NCBI RefSeq assembly: GCF_040954645.1 | Contig: NC_092809.1 | Location: forward strand, 65,782,141-65,846,140 | Source of the DNA: Diabrotica undecimpunctata | Taxonomy: Eukaryota > Arthropoda > Insecta > Coleoptera > Chrysomelidae | Reading direction: 5' to 3' | Length of the DNA stretch: 64,000 bases | Shown: positions 49,301 through 52,379 of the stretch, piece by piece | Position numbering within the stretch: position 1 is the stretch's first letter | Layout: the number at the start of each line of letters is the position of its first letter | Position numbers and translations under genes: made by a program | Notes under the pieces: generated by a model | What the model was told of the DNA's origin: nothing | Databases searched by the model: none | Seen by the model: only the letters and a program-made list of their open reading frames with translations

Positions 49301-49452
49301 AAAATTGCTTCACAAGTTGTTTAAATGGAAAGTATTCAAATGTTATTGTTCCTGATGCTATTAAATATCATGGAATAAACTGGAATGGATTTCGATCAAA
49401 GGAATATAATTTATCCGGATCAAGGATAATGATCCGACCAATAGGAAGTTAA
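10435..49452 (+). CDS. Secreted fibrinogen-related protein (FReD; ficolin/techylectin-like), six exons
   Basis: The exons 10435-10503, 12397-12532, 36752-36949, 40909-41130, 43232-43462 and 49283-49452 join into 1026 bases, or 341 residues plus stop. Intron 1 is phase 0 and introns 2-5 are phase 1. Residues 1-15 form a signal peptide ending ASFA. Residues 16-120 are an acidic linker with Cys97 and Cys109 but no obvious collagen or coiled coil. The fibrinogen-like domain spans about 124-339: [46 protein letters not shown], a calcium-loop-like SDMDLDEN (271-277), SCAK then GGWWYKNC (281-294), and IMIRP. Cys128-Cys157 and Cys281-Cys294 are the expected disulfides. The family comprises secreted lectins of innate immunity and haemolymph; the ligand here is unknown. 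The usual His after the last paired Cys is Phe295, and an extra Cys298 is present. Confidence 0.93.
10790..11650 (-). pseudogene. Gypsy-type pol fragment (RT to RNase H) in intron 1
   Basis: On the minus strand and across several frames, the order of a Gypsy polymerase can be read. It runs from NYIDDLIFSK, the RT active site (about 11440-11470), through FSKCTFAK (about 11370) and KNVRQF-GKINYYHRF (about 11220), to HTDASIKGVGAILKQ of RNase H (about 11020). No protease, integrase or LTR was found around it. Stops and frameshifts are frequent. It is an old fragment within the first intron of the fibrinogen-related gene, antisense to it. Confidence 0.75.
11837..12287 (+). mobile_element. Helitron 3' end with helicase remnant
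   Basis: The first piece (about 11870-12000) resembles the insect Helitron Pif1-like helicase (NDLSAQIFSKHLLNI, KIKLHPNTQCIRL). The second (about 12050-12140) continues it: NWLSEPAILAARNVDVNEIN and QIQQLLPG. Between and after these the usual helicase C-terminus is missing. The segment ends in a GC-rich stretch followed by CTAGT (12283-12287) next to an A, the CTRRT-type Helitron terminus. A clear terminal hairpin and the 5' TC end were not found. It lies only 110 bases upstream of exon 2. Confidence 0.72.
12288..12347. repeat. (TA)n microsatellite directly after the Helitron end
   Basis: A nearly pure AT/TA dinucleotide run of about 60 bases begins at the CTAGT end and finishes 50 bases before exon 2. 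Confidence 0.95.
12397..12532 (+). CDS. FReD gene exon 2 (acidic linker)
   Basis: The acceptor is CTTCCAAAG|GGC and the donor ATTG|GTAAGT. It encodes residues 24-68, rich in Asp and Lys, starting GYDTDDDPLN. The exon is supported by flanking splice sites, an open frame and exact phase agreement with both neighbours, but it has no recognisable domain. The next intron is 24,219 bases. Confidence 0.82.
13242..13277. repeat. 9-base minisatellite (GAATATTAC x4) in RT linker
   Basis: Four perfect copies of GAATATTAC lie in the linker between endonuclease and RT of the decayed non-LTR element. Because the unit is a multiple of three, the frames stay open (Glu-Tyr-Tyr in one). Confidence 0.95.
14381..15431 (+). 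mobile_element. RTE-like non-LTR element, copy A (5'-truncated)
   Basis: The 5'-truncated copy starts within the RT palm and carries SFADDQVVIAQDQDDL (about 14640-14690), KYLGFIITKK and the RTE-type C-terminus GRRKRGRPRKS. It ends with a very short 3' UTR and a CCTAAATATA/TA-rich tail. The flanks are ATACTACAATTGTACAG (14364-14380) and ATACTACAATGTGCAG (15432-15447), a target duplication with one indel and one substitution. Frameshifts near 14575 and a stop at 15298 make it non-coding. It is close to copy B (15705-17599) and copy C (43879-44386). Confidence 0.88.
15705..17599 (-). mobile_element. RTE-like non-LTR element, copy B (5'-truncated)
   Basis: This copy is flanked by an exact 12-base duplication, TTGTAGAATTTA (15693-15704 and 17600-17611). 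On the minus strand it starts within the linker before the RT (KRIIQEKKQLYRKW), then gives AIKNKKAPGPGGISPEL, ENYRGISV and AGFTAGRS. A frameshift at an A-run near 16830 separates these from AFVDLRKAYDSV, FADDQVVIAQ and the GRRKRGRPRKSWRNEVDDA C-terminus. The second open stretch (15734-16801) is 355 codons long, so this is a comparatively young copy. The endonuclease is absent through 5' truncation. Its tail is a TA-rich microsatellite at 15705-15716. Confidence 0.9.
17612..18124. other. No gene recognised
   Basis: AT-rich DNA after the second target duplication. It should be the continuation of the non-LTR element at 12885, but no RT-thumb motif could be read in any frame. Confidence 0.5.
18125..18844. 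repeat. 360-base tandem duplication
   Basis: Two head-to-tail copies, about 18125-18484 and 18485-18844, match at nearly every position, with only scattered substitutions. The period is exactly 360 bases. The unit has no coding potential that I recognise. Confidence 0.93.
18845..19135. other. No gene recognised
   Basis: AT-rich intronic DNA between the tandem duplication and a non-LTR insertion; nothing further seen. Confidence 0.5.
19832..21756 (+). repeat. Gypsy 5' LTR (1925 bases)
   Basis: It begins TGTTACGTTCC and ends TGTACGCCACA. It is unusually long for the superfamily and AT-rich. It contains a 181-base block (20785-20965) missing from the 3' LTR. Confidence 0.93.
21762..21779 (+). 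promoter_or_regulatory. Gypsy primer-binding site
   Basis: TGGCGCCCAACGTGAGGC starts 5 bases after the 5' LTR. The initial TGG matches the CCA end of a tRNA primer, from which minus-strand DNA synthesis starts. I do not assign the tRNA. Confidence 0.8.
22415..23797 (+). CDS. Gypsy gag with two zinc knuckles
   Basis: This is an intact gag of 460 residues. The first ATG is at 22415 (AAGATGGTG); an upstream extension lacks ATG. Gag forms the particle and packages the RNA. The N-terminus (MVRKLVPNYLRKEELEYEL) resembles a SAP-like helix-turn-helix. The central capsid-like region includes WGIEKFSGSARGMSISAFF and a helix-rich stretch to about residue 350. Two knuckles lie at the C-terminus: CYRCNQSGHKAVGC, and CFKCKKEGFTVRTC with Phe-Thr-Val in place of the usual His spacing, so the second may not bind zinc normally. 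It ends at TAA 23795-23797, overlapping pol by 28 bases. Confidence 0.9.
   Translation: MVRKLVPNYLRKEELEYELKIRGVSTGTVESMRSSLSDALSREAANESFRYPEHPFTFSQDKTAIETKLAELNTAVGKFAGTPTCAESLRLRTKINYVLGRIDLMVFPTGDDADAAQVVKSDFLAEILKLSQDLHDKQHPIGSGSVPVALDVISVLNQSFQAGVGQVHASSPGAMSQAGNNVLSGSVSSFSSGMILPHKWGIEKFSGSARGMSISAFFEMVNELSLARHVPDSILLESGIDLFSDKAYQFYKDVRLRVGSWAELVEEFRREYLSAHHGEALFEELRRRTQHSSETIGVYLAIMNSYFNRLRCHVPEEVKLSIVIRNLHPFYQDRLRDPLPATLEELRVLCRSMEERRDSIRNYVEPNSRKMNTLEKDPAYISVDAESFSSVSEGPVASSESESARGKFRTLICYRCNQSGHKAVGCLMKKEAVHCFKCKKEGFTVRTCPSCNSGNGRKRT
23770..25533 (+). pseudogene. Gypsy pol, part 1: protease, reverse transcriptase, RNase H (ends in a stop)
   Basis: The protease carries LLDSGASKTIV, with catalytic Asp at 23935. 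The RT has WRFCVDYRKLNAVT, YPLPYISNIL, SIIDIKSAYWQV, FCRMPFGLHNAPATWQRL and the active-site YLDD at 24862-24873, then YLGHVV. RNase H follows with VQCDASGYGVGAVLLQ, TERECLAVLWAVEK and VVTDHASL. No ATG is expected; translation should come from a -1 shift out of gag. The frame is clean for 587 codons until TAA (25531-25533) at the WL-NLKDPTGR junction. The same frame continues directly afterwards, so this is a point nonsense codon in an otherwise well-preserved polyprotein. Confidence 0.93.
23773..23779 (+). promoter_or_regulatory. Putative -1 frameshift slippery site (GGGAAAC) at gag/pol overlap
   Basis: In the gag frame the heptamer reads G GGA AAC, matching X XXY YYZ. Pol lies in the -1 frame, open from 23770, and gag stops at 23797, so the heptamer falls inside the 28-base overlap window. 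Frameshifting here would give a Gag-Pol fusion. Confidence 0.75.
25534..26859 (+). pseudogene. Gypsy pol, part 2: RNase H tail and integrase
   Basis: It is in frame with part 1 after the stop. It starts NLKDPTGRLARWAVRLQQYDF and continues with the HHCC zinc domain (HDSPLAGHMGILKTYKRI, CSLCAMHK). The integrase core has catalytic Asp at 26098 (ATDLMGPF), Asp at 26278 (LCDNGVQYTS) and Glu at 26383 (HPQCNPSER), with 34 residues between the last two. The C-terminal domain (KLAPRWIGPYFV) leads to TAG at 26857. A frameshift near 26840 moves the expected tail (SLEDENGKDQGIWNIKDLR) into another frame, ending near 26943. With the stop and the frameshift this copy cannot make full-length Pol. Confidence 0.92.
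26944..27855 (+). other. Gypsy 3' untranslated region
   Basis: About 0.9 kb between pol and the polypurine tract with no long open frame, signal peptide or membrane segment. An envelope gene is therefore absent. Confidence 0.75.
27856..27870 (+). promoter_or_regulatory. Gypsy polypurine tract
   Basis: GGGAAAGGGAGGTGT immediately precedes the 3' LTR, where plus-strand DNA synthesis is primed. Confidence 0.8.
27871..29619 (+). repeat. Gypsy 3' LTR (1749 bases)
   Basis: It matches the 5' LTR nearly base for base except for two small differences near 28358 and a replacement at 28816-28828, where 13 filler bases stand in for a 181-base block. Confidence 0.93.
30037..30840. other. No gene recognised
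   Basis: AT-rich intron 2 DNA. Open stretches here, for example 30519-30731, do not resemble known proteins and are not supported as genes. Confidence 0.5.
30841..32045 (+). pseudogene. IS630/Tc1/mariner-superfamily transposase, DD82E type
   Basis: This cut-and-paste transposase has a DDE catalytic core. Pieces in order are an N-terminal DNA-binding region (about 30870-31030, METVKCSTSKQIRLT...), a second helical part (31064-31315), the core start with first Asp at 31437 (VYVDETYVHAG; 31347-31595), a segment with second Asp at 31707 (VVNDNASYHN; 31629-31874), and a tail with Glu at 31956 (PPYNPDLNSIEMVWAQIK). Between the second Asp and Glu I count 82 residues, far more than classic mariner (34) or Tc1 (34-37). 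Stops at about 31029, 31314, 31595 and 31873 make it a pseudogene. Clear terminal repeats were not found. A relative lies at 51060-52190. Confidence 0.83.
32046..34196. other. No gene recognised; strand-skewed block inside
   Basis: This 2.1-kb stretch of intron 2 has no supported gene. From about 33040 to 33610 the + strand is notably rich in C and T (runs such as CTCTCCTCCC), unlike the surrounding A/T-rich DNA, suggesting a distinct unrecognised repeat. Confidence 0.5.
34197..36481 (-). mobile_element. piggyBac-type DNA transposon 2
   Basis: TTAA at both ends (34197-34200 and 36478-36481) is followed inward by CTCTTTGTGGCCGAAG on the left and, reverse complemented, CCCTTTGGGGCCCAGT on the right. 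A second repeat, GTGGTTCCATRAAG, lies just inside each end (34329 onward, and reverse complement near 36450-36465). Size is 2.3 kb. Element 1 at 321-2757 has unrelated ends, so two different piggyBac families are present. The right end is only about 270 bases from exon 3 of the fibrinogen-related gene. Confidence 0.9.
34412..35940 (-). pseudogene. piggyBac transposase 2, degenerate
   Basis: Three main minus-strand fragments are visible. At 35464-35940, a catalytic-domain start includes PSYKDYWSSKFQVRDHFISSVMSRDRF. At 35121-35366, preceded by SIDES, the first Asp region is followed by FKYKGRIGFSQYIPLKPIKRGYK and then the second, YFDNF. At 34412-34831, DQSDMY holds the third Asp region, followed by KWWHRLFWHFLDL and a C-terminal zinc-binding tail CAHCSTRAQPHRSRWHCSTC. 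Upstream lies an acidic region (35880-36010), as in other members. Frameshifts between fragments make it a pseudogene. Confidence 0.87.
36752..36949 (+). CDS. FReD gene exon 3 (linker and start of fibrinogen domain)
   Basis: A long T-tract precedes the acceptor TTTTAAG|AC; the donor is AACG|GTAAGT. It encodes residues 69-134, including Cys97 and Cys109 and the domain-opening [10 protein letters not shown]. The exon length is a multiple of three with phase-1 ends. Confidence 0.9.
36950..37675. other. Intron 3 start; no gene recognised
   Basis: AT-rich DNA after exon 3 with no supported coding or terminal repeats. Confidence 0.5.
37676..37783 (+). repeat. Direct repeat, left copy (intron 3)
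   Basis: About 70 bases from GTCGACACAATTTTTATTATG to CGAATATTAT match 40752-40822 with few differences; weaker similarity runs another 30 bases. Confidence 0.85.
37960..40540 (+). pseudogene. CR1/Jockey-like non-LTR retrotransposon (endonuclease and RT), interrupted
   Basis: Endonuclease motifs VYNKNL-NLYIFCIYRSP span the insertion at 38087-38959, followed by VNSPTRITKTTSTIIDYIV and AGLSDHKAVYTKF (39100-39300). A linker leads to RT at 39865-40125 (VDRFELIQTISSIKRKSSCSTDGLSKRI, IIPLYKRGEKSNVCNYK) and a decayed stretch to about 40540 (NNILSQSQLGFLSNKYTSDA, GFVAMTKLLI-like). Stops and frameshifts are frequent. The element lies in intron 3 of the fibrinogen-related gene, in the same orientation. 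Confidence 0.8.
38087..38959 (+). mobile_element. RTE-like non-LTR element, 5'-truncated, inserted in the CR1-like element
   Basis: It is flanked by an exact 12-base duplication, AACAAGAATCTT (38075-38086 and 38960-38971). It begins in the RT palm (FADDVNIIVRSKREVIEAIN at about 38150), then NFTYLGSLVTAGNNLSEEVK, KCKIYKTLIKPV, RLRWMGHVERM and GRTSKGRPKLR. It ends with a GAT repeat. A stop at 38586 splits it. It differs from RTE copies A-C in sequence and tail. Confidence 0.9.
40752..40850 (+). repeat. Direct repeat, right copy (intron 3)
   Basis: It matches 37676-37783 in the same orientation, about 3.08 kb away. The right copy ends about 60 bases before exon 4. The CR1/Jockey-like element lies between the two copies. 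Confidence 0.85.
40909..41130 (+). CDS. FReD gene exon 4 (fibrinogen domain A/B)
   Basis: The acceptor is TTATTTTAG|GA and the donor ACAG|GTAAGA. Residues 135-208 hold the most diagnostic family motifs: [57 protein letters not shown] (given here as separate blocks). This exon alone identifies the family. Confidence 0.95.
41131..42434. other. Intron 4, first part; no gene recognised
   Basis: Strongly AT-rich DNA. ACTTGGGGACACCCTCTGT at about 42325 resembles a phrase common in dispersed insect repeats, but no element boundaries can be given. Confidence 0.45.
42435..42735. other. GC-rich island in intron 4
   Basis: Three hundred bases are distinctly richer in G and C, with CpGs, than the rest of the intron. 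No open frame, splice sites or tRNA cloverleaf was seen. It may be a short interspersed element or a MITE core; unassigned. Confidence 0.5.
42736..43231. other. Intron 4 end; CTA repeats
   Basis: It contains a CTA trinucleotide run near 42851-42880 and two imperfect inverted GGGGTGTG/CACACTCCCC-type pairs (42896-43035). No gene is seen. Confidence 0.5.
43232..43462 (+). CDS. FReD gene exon 5 (P-domain with calcium loop)
   Basis: The acceptor is ATTATTTCAG|GA; the donor, TATG|GTAAAT, is weaker than the others but canonical. Residues 209-285 include LLIELIDKEKKTAHAHYTSF, YKLTVLSGYSG, the Asp-rich loop DMDLDEN and SCAKSY. Confidence 0.92.
43625..44960 (-). pseudogene. RTE-like reverse transcriptase fragment split by RTE copy C
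   Basis: In minus-strand order it has NVIRYADDTVILSDIIAGLQ (RT active site, 44752-44958), SLELRQRMVKCNVRSVLLYSAKVWTL and MWVHRRMRKIPWTA (44400-44660), ending NKDRELIKT. After the inserted copy C the frame resumes with KHRKMSNLGHILRG and GVGRKQVSCLKNNREWT (43641-43860). No endonuclease or start is present, so it is a 5'-truncated remnant. It lies in intron 5 of the fibrinogen-related gene, antisense to it. Confidence 0.83.
43879..44386 (+). mobile_element. RTE-like non-LTR element, copy C (short 3' piece)
   Basis: The flanking duplication is TAGCAGTCTTT (43868-43878 and 44387-44397). The body matches the 3' end of copies A and B: NMKTKTQIYKTLVRSIMTYG, WIINKKNSSKIVATEMECLR, then GRRKRGRPRKSWRNEVDAA. 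It ends in CCCTAAATA followed by a long TA microsatellite (44349-44388). It is about 500 bases long and heavily 5'-truncated. Confidence 0.93.
44961..46739. other. Intron 5; mostly unassigned, with an RT shard and TA repeat
   Basis: One short + strand shard (about 45341-45420, KKARGAPCFNNIPAEFLKYS) resembles the KAPGPDNIPAE motif of a non-LTR reverse transcriptase. A TA run lies at about 46329-46358. The rest shows nothing supported. Confidence 0.5.
46740..47390 (+). pseudogene. APE endonuclease fragment of a non-LTR element
   Basis: Across frames on the + strand I read LALQEI-W, KKYTVFYSGG (about 46790-46870), FFNAYAPTENAKEEDKNEF (about 46950), RLILLGDFNAMLESDINKD (about 47050-47110) and ANADSDHFLIKGNVKIK (about 47310-47360). 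These are the ordered motifs of the APE-type endonuclease of RTE/Jockey-like elements. No RT follows. The fragment is frameshifted and ends at about 47390. Confidence 0.78.
47567..47722 (-). repeat. Degenerate tandem repeats resembling an LTR end plus primer-binding site
   Basis: Four related units, about 34-41 bases apart (47567, 47608, 47642, 47683), share the scheme CCACRTTGGGNGNNANTTGTAANNAT. A fifth, isolated, lies at 48125. In reverse complement the third unit reads ACAACTGGCGCCCAACGTG, whose TGGCGCCCAACGTG also opens the primer-binding site of the Gypsy element at 21762. No coding sequence of a retroelement adjoins them. Confidence 0.55.
47723..49282. other. Intron 5, last part; no gene recognised
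   Basis: Apart from the isolated repeat unit at 48125, nothing is supported up to the acceptor of exon 6. If an LTR in minus orientation starts at about 47668, it would lie here, but no second copy is available to define it. Confidence 0.45.
49283..49452 (+). CDS. FReD gene exon 6 (C-terminus)
   Basis: A 20-base T-rich tract precedes the acceptor TTTTTAG|AG. Residues 286-341 are GGWWYKNCFTSCLNGKY, INWNGFRSKEYNLSGS and IMIRPIGS, ending at TAA (49450-49452). An acceptor two bases further on would break the frame, which fixes the boundary. Confidence 0.93.
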
Positions 49453-49486
49453 ACTAAATAATACCAACAAAGTTTACGATGTTTGA

Positions 49487-49492
49487 AATAAA
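49487..49492 (+). terminator. Polyadenylation signal AATAAA of the FReD gene
   Basis: AATAAA begins 34 bases after the stop codon, giving a very short predicted 3' untranslated region that matches the equally short 5' leader. Confidence 0.6.
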
Positions 49493-49639
49493 TTTAAATG
49501 AAAGGTATACTAGCAATAGATGGCATAATGGATTTATATTAAAATATATCTAAATTTGTTAGCACCTGTTTTATATTACTAAAAAATACCACATCATATA
49601 TCCCATATCACGTCCTGTATCTTGTGTAAATCCTCCTAT

Positions 49640-50540
49640 GTTGCCTTCCATAAGGTAACTTATAGGTACTGCAAAAAGCATTTCTGTACTTGCTCAATTC
49701 ATTAAAGTTGACAGGTATAATAGCGGCTTCAGGCTGAAGAACAATGTACTAACAAAACTGCAGTATAGTAGTCTGATGAATCTCTTTTATTAAATACAAG
49801 CATACCTAGAGCTCTAGAAACTATCATGTCAATATGGTTGATAAATGAGAGTGCGAAGATCATAACAATACCAAGATCTCGGGTAGATGTAACTTGGTAC
49901 AACTGTTGTTAAACCAATTATTGTTGTTTAGTTTCATTGTAAATATTGTGAACACTTAAAAATATTTAGATCCATATCACTGATGTTATATTATTCGTCC
50001 AGTCTGGCCAGATCTGTCAGAAATGTAAGACAGTCCTCGGGAGATGATATTAAGAGGTAACACATTAGATTATCTACGAAACATGAAAATTTAGCAAATT
50101 TTAAGCACTCTGAAATATCAATAAAAAATGGTACAAATAGCACACATCCCAGGTGGGATACCTGTGGAACTCCAGAGGGATTGGAAGTTTTTTAGACAGA
50201 AAATTATTTACTTATACAGTTTAGAATCTTTTAGACAGAAAACTACCTAACCATTCTAACAAGATTCCCTGGACACCAGCAATTTTTAGTTTGTTTATTT
50301 AAATTTTGTGACTGACTTTATCGAACGCCTTGGAAAAATCTGTGTAAACGACATGTACATCACCACCCTGATCTAAAGTATCTAAAAGAGAGTCAACAAA
50401 TGAAATGAAATTTAAATTCGCCTGTCTGCTTTAAGAACCCAAACTGTTCACGGTCCTCTTTCACTGTCAAACCTAATGTTGATCTCAAGTAAGTAGCTAC
50501 AGTAAATTCAACCAACTTACAGCTCTAAACGATTAATGAA
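49640..50540 (-). pseudogene. CR1/Jockey-like reverse transcriptase remnant
   Basis: In minus-strand order and across frames: LRFYYS-like start, KSVTKFK (about 50310), SREFC-NG region, then NPSGVPQVSHLGCVLFVPFF (about 50130-50190). The RT site is changed to CFVDNLMCYL (about 50060-50090), followed by SSPEDCLTFLTDLARLDE (about 49985-50045) and MDLNIFKCSQYL (about 49930). The usual ADDL tetrad is changed, and stops are common. It lies just downstream of the fibrinogen-related gene, in opposite orientation. Confidence 0.72.
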
Positions 50541-51059
50541 ATTCGCAGAAAACCTATGGAGTTTTCCATAATCTTTTTAATTACTTACTTTGTTTAGAAT
50601 GTTTTTGCCTGTACTATGACTTAATTTATATAAAATAAGGGGCCATAATTCAAATGGAATTTTAAATATTATTGTTTATTTGGCAAATAATGAGTGTATA
50701 AATATAATGGTTAACCTGCTGTACAATTATTTTGTAAATAACGTTATAATACATTATAAAACATAATGACGGTATTAGATTTTTATTTCAATGCAGGGCA
50801 GCGGCAAGCCGCTTATATGTATTTCAACCTCTTTAGGTCTCATCAAAGCGGTATATGCCACTGCTCTGAATCGAAACAAAATCTATCCCGTCGTAGGACA
50901 ATAATTATCGAAATAATTATTTACAGACGTTACACAGCCATCTAATAACAACAATAGAAATTCACATTTATTTAAAGTGTTGGCCCATATTACTGAAATT
51001 ACAGTTTTAAGAGCTTCTTGTCACATTTCTCTAACTGCATCGTCACTCTATCCTCTGCA
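50541..51059. other. No gene; contains a strong stem-loop (50794-50868)
   Basis: AT-rich DNA. Arms 50794-50815 (CAGGGCAGCGGCAAGCCGCT) and 50845-50868 pair as CAGNGCAGNGGCA and CCGCTT around a loop of about 30 bases. It could be the terminal region of the neighbouring DD81E transposon; this is not established. Confidence 0.5.
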
Positions 51060-52190
51060 TTCAACGTAATTATCATAATACGTTTTACATATACCCCAGA
51101 TGTATTCGATGGAATTAAACTGGCAGTGATACGGCGGTAACTTTAGTACTTGATGTTCATAACTTGATACAATTTGGTCAACTACATAAACTGTTGGTTT
51201 TTCATTACGTTTCGACATTTTTATTAACTCTAATTTGAAGGCGTATTCCGGAAAATGGATATTATTTTTAAATAACCAATTTTTTATTTTCGGTACGTTT
51301 CACGACTGTTTTGGTTGTTTCTCCAAAATCTCCGAATAGTAAGGTGCATTATCTAAAACTACAACTGATGGTGTACTCGAACTAGGTAACTCAAGCCATT
51401 TAACAAACATATCTGCACTCATGTATTCATGGTAATCAACATATTTTGCCTTTGAAAAAATCAAATCTTCGTTTTCTATAAAGCCTTCTTTCCCCCCTTC
51501 ATAAAGATTGATGTTTCTTTTGCCTTCGCTATCTGTCTGTTTTATTGCTTTTATGCTGTGGTCTTGCCAAATTCTTTTAATTTCACCCTTTATATGCAAA
51601 TATCCATGTCGCATCTACGTATACAAACGTTGCATTTTGAGATTTAAGTCTAGTATATTTTCTCAAAAATTAAATTCTTATGTGAACCACACTACTCGTT
51701 TCGCATAAAAGTATTATACCTATTATTATTATTTTTTTAATTGAAATTATAAACAAAGGATACGCAGAAGAAAGGAAACACTTTTTAAAGGTTAGTCCTC
51801 TAAATTTCAGAAACTTGTCTTTGTCTTATTTTGGCCAGTAAAGTATCTAAACTGACATGTTGATTGTTTTCACGCATTGGATACAAAATATTGCGAATTT
51901 CAAATTTTTCTCCATCAGGTAAGTCAATGCTCCTAGAATTTTTACGAATTGCTTTCTTGTCTTCGAGATACTCACTTACAGCAAGATTTTTTCGAAAATC
52001 TCTGAAAGTCTTCAATACAGTTTGTAGTTTACTTTCACTTATCCAGAGTGCATCACAAACTCGTTGATTTATATATAGTAACGACTTTAAAGGTCCACCA
52101 TTGTCTCTTTTTATGGTTAAGTACCTATTTGTGCACAATTTCAATTAATTCATCAATATCCAAGTTACGTCTATCATGATGGTTACTTAA
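51060..52190 (-). pseudogene. IS630/Tc1/mariner-superfamily transposase, DD81E type
   Basis: The N-terminal helix-turn-helix part is at 51800-52144 (SLLYINQRVCDALWISESKLQTVLK; RRSIDLPDGEKFEIRNILY-like linker). In another frame follows the core start FVYVDATWIFA, with first Asp near 51615. Then come DYHEYMSADMFVKWLEL, VVVLDNAPYY (second Asp at 51353) and KLPPYHCQFNSIEYIW (Glu at 51107). 81 residues separate the last two catalytic residues. An in-frame stop at 51302 and several frameshifts are present. Residue patterns around the catalytic sites parallel the DD82E copy at 30841-32045, but the two are divergent. Confidence 0.8.
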
Positions 52191-52379
52191 AACTACACGT
52201 TTGAATGACAATATACTGAGTTTAGATCAATATAAGAGAAACTGTCTCTTTGTTTTTGTAGGTACTGGGTGTTTAGGAACTGTTGTGTTTGGTAGGTAAA
52301 ATATAATATAATTGCTCACAAAGATCCTAAACACATTAAGCAAATTAGCCTAATGATCATTATGGTAATTATGTTTGAT

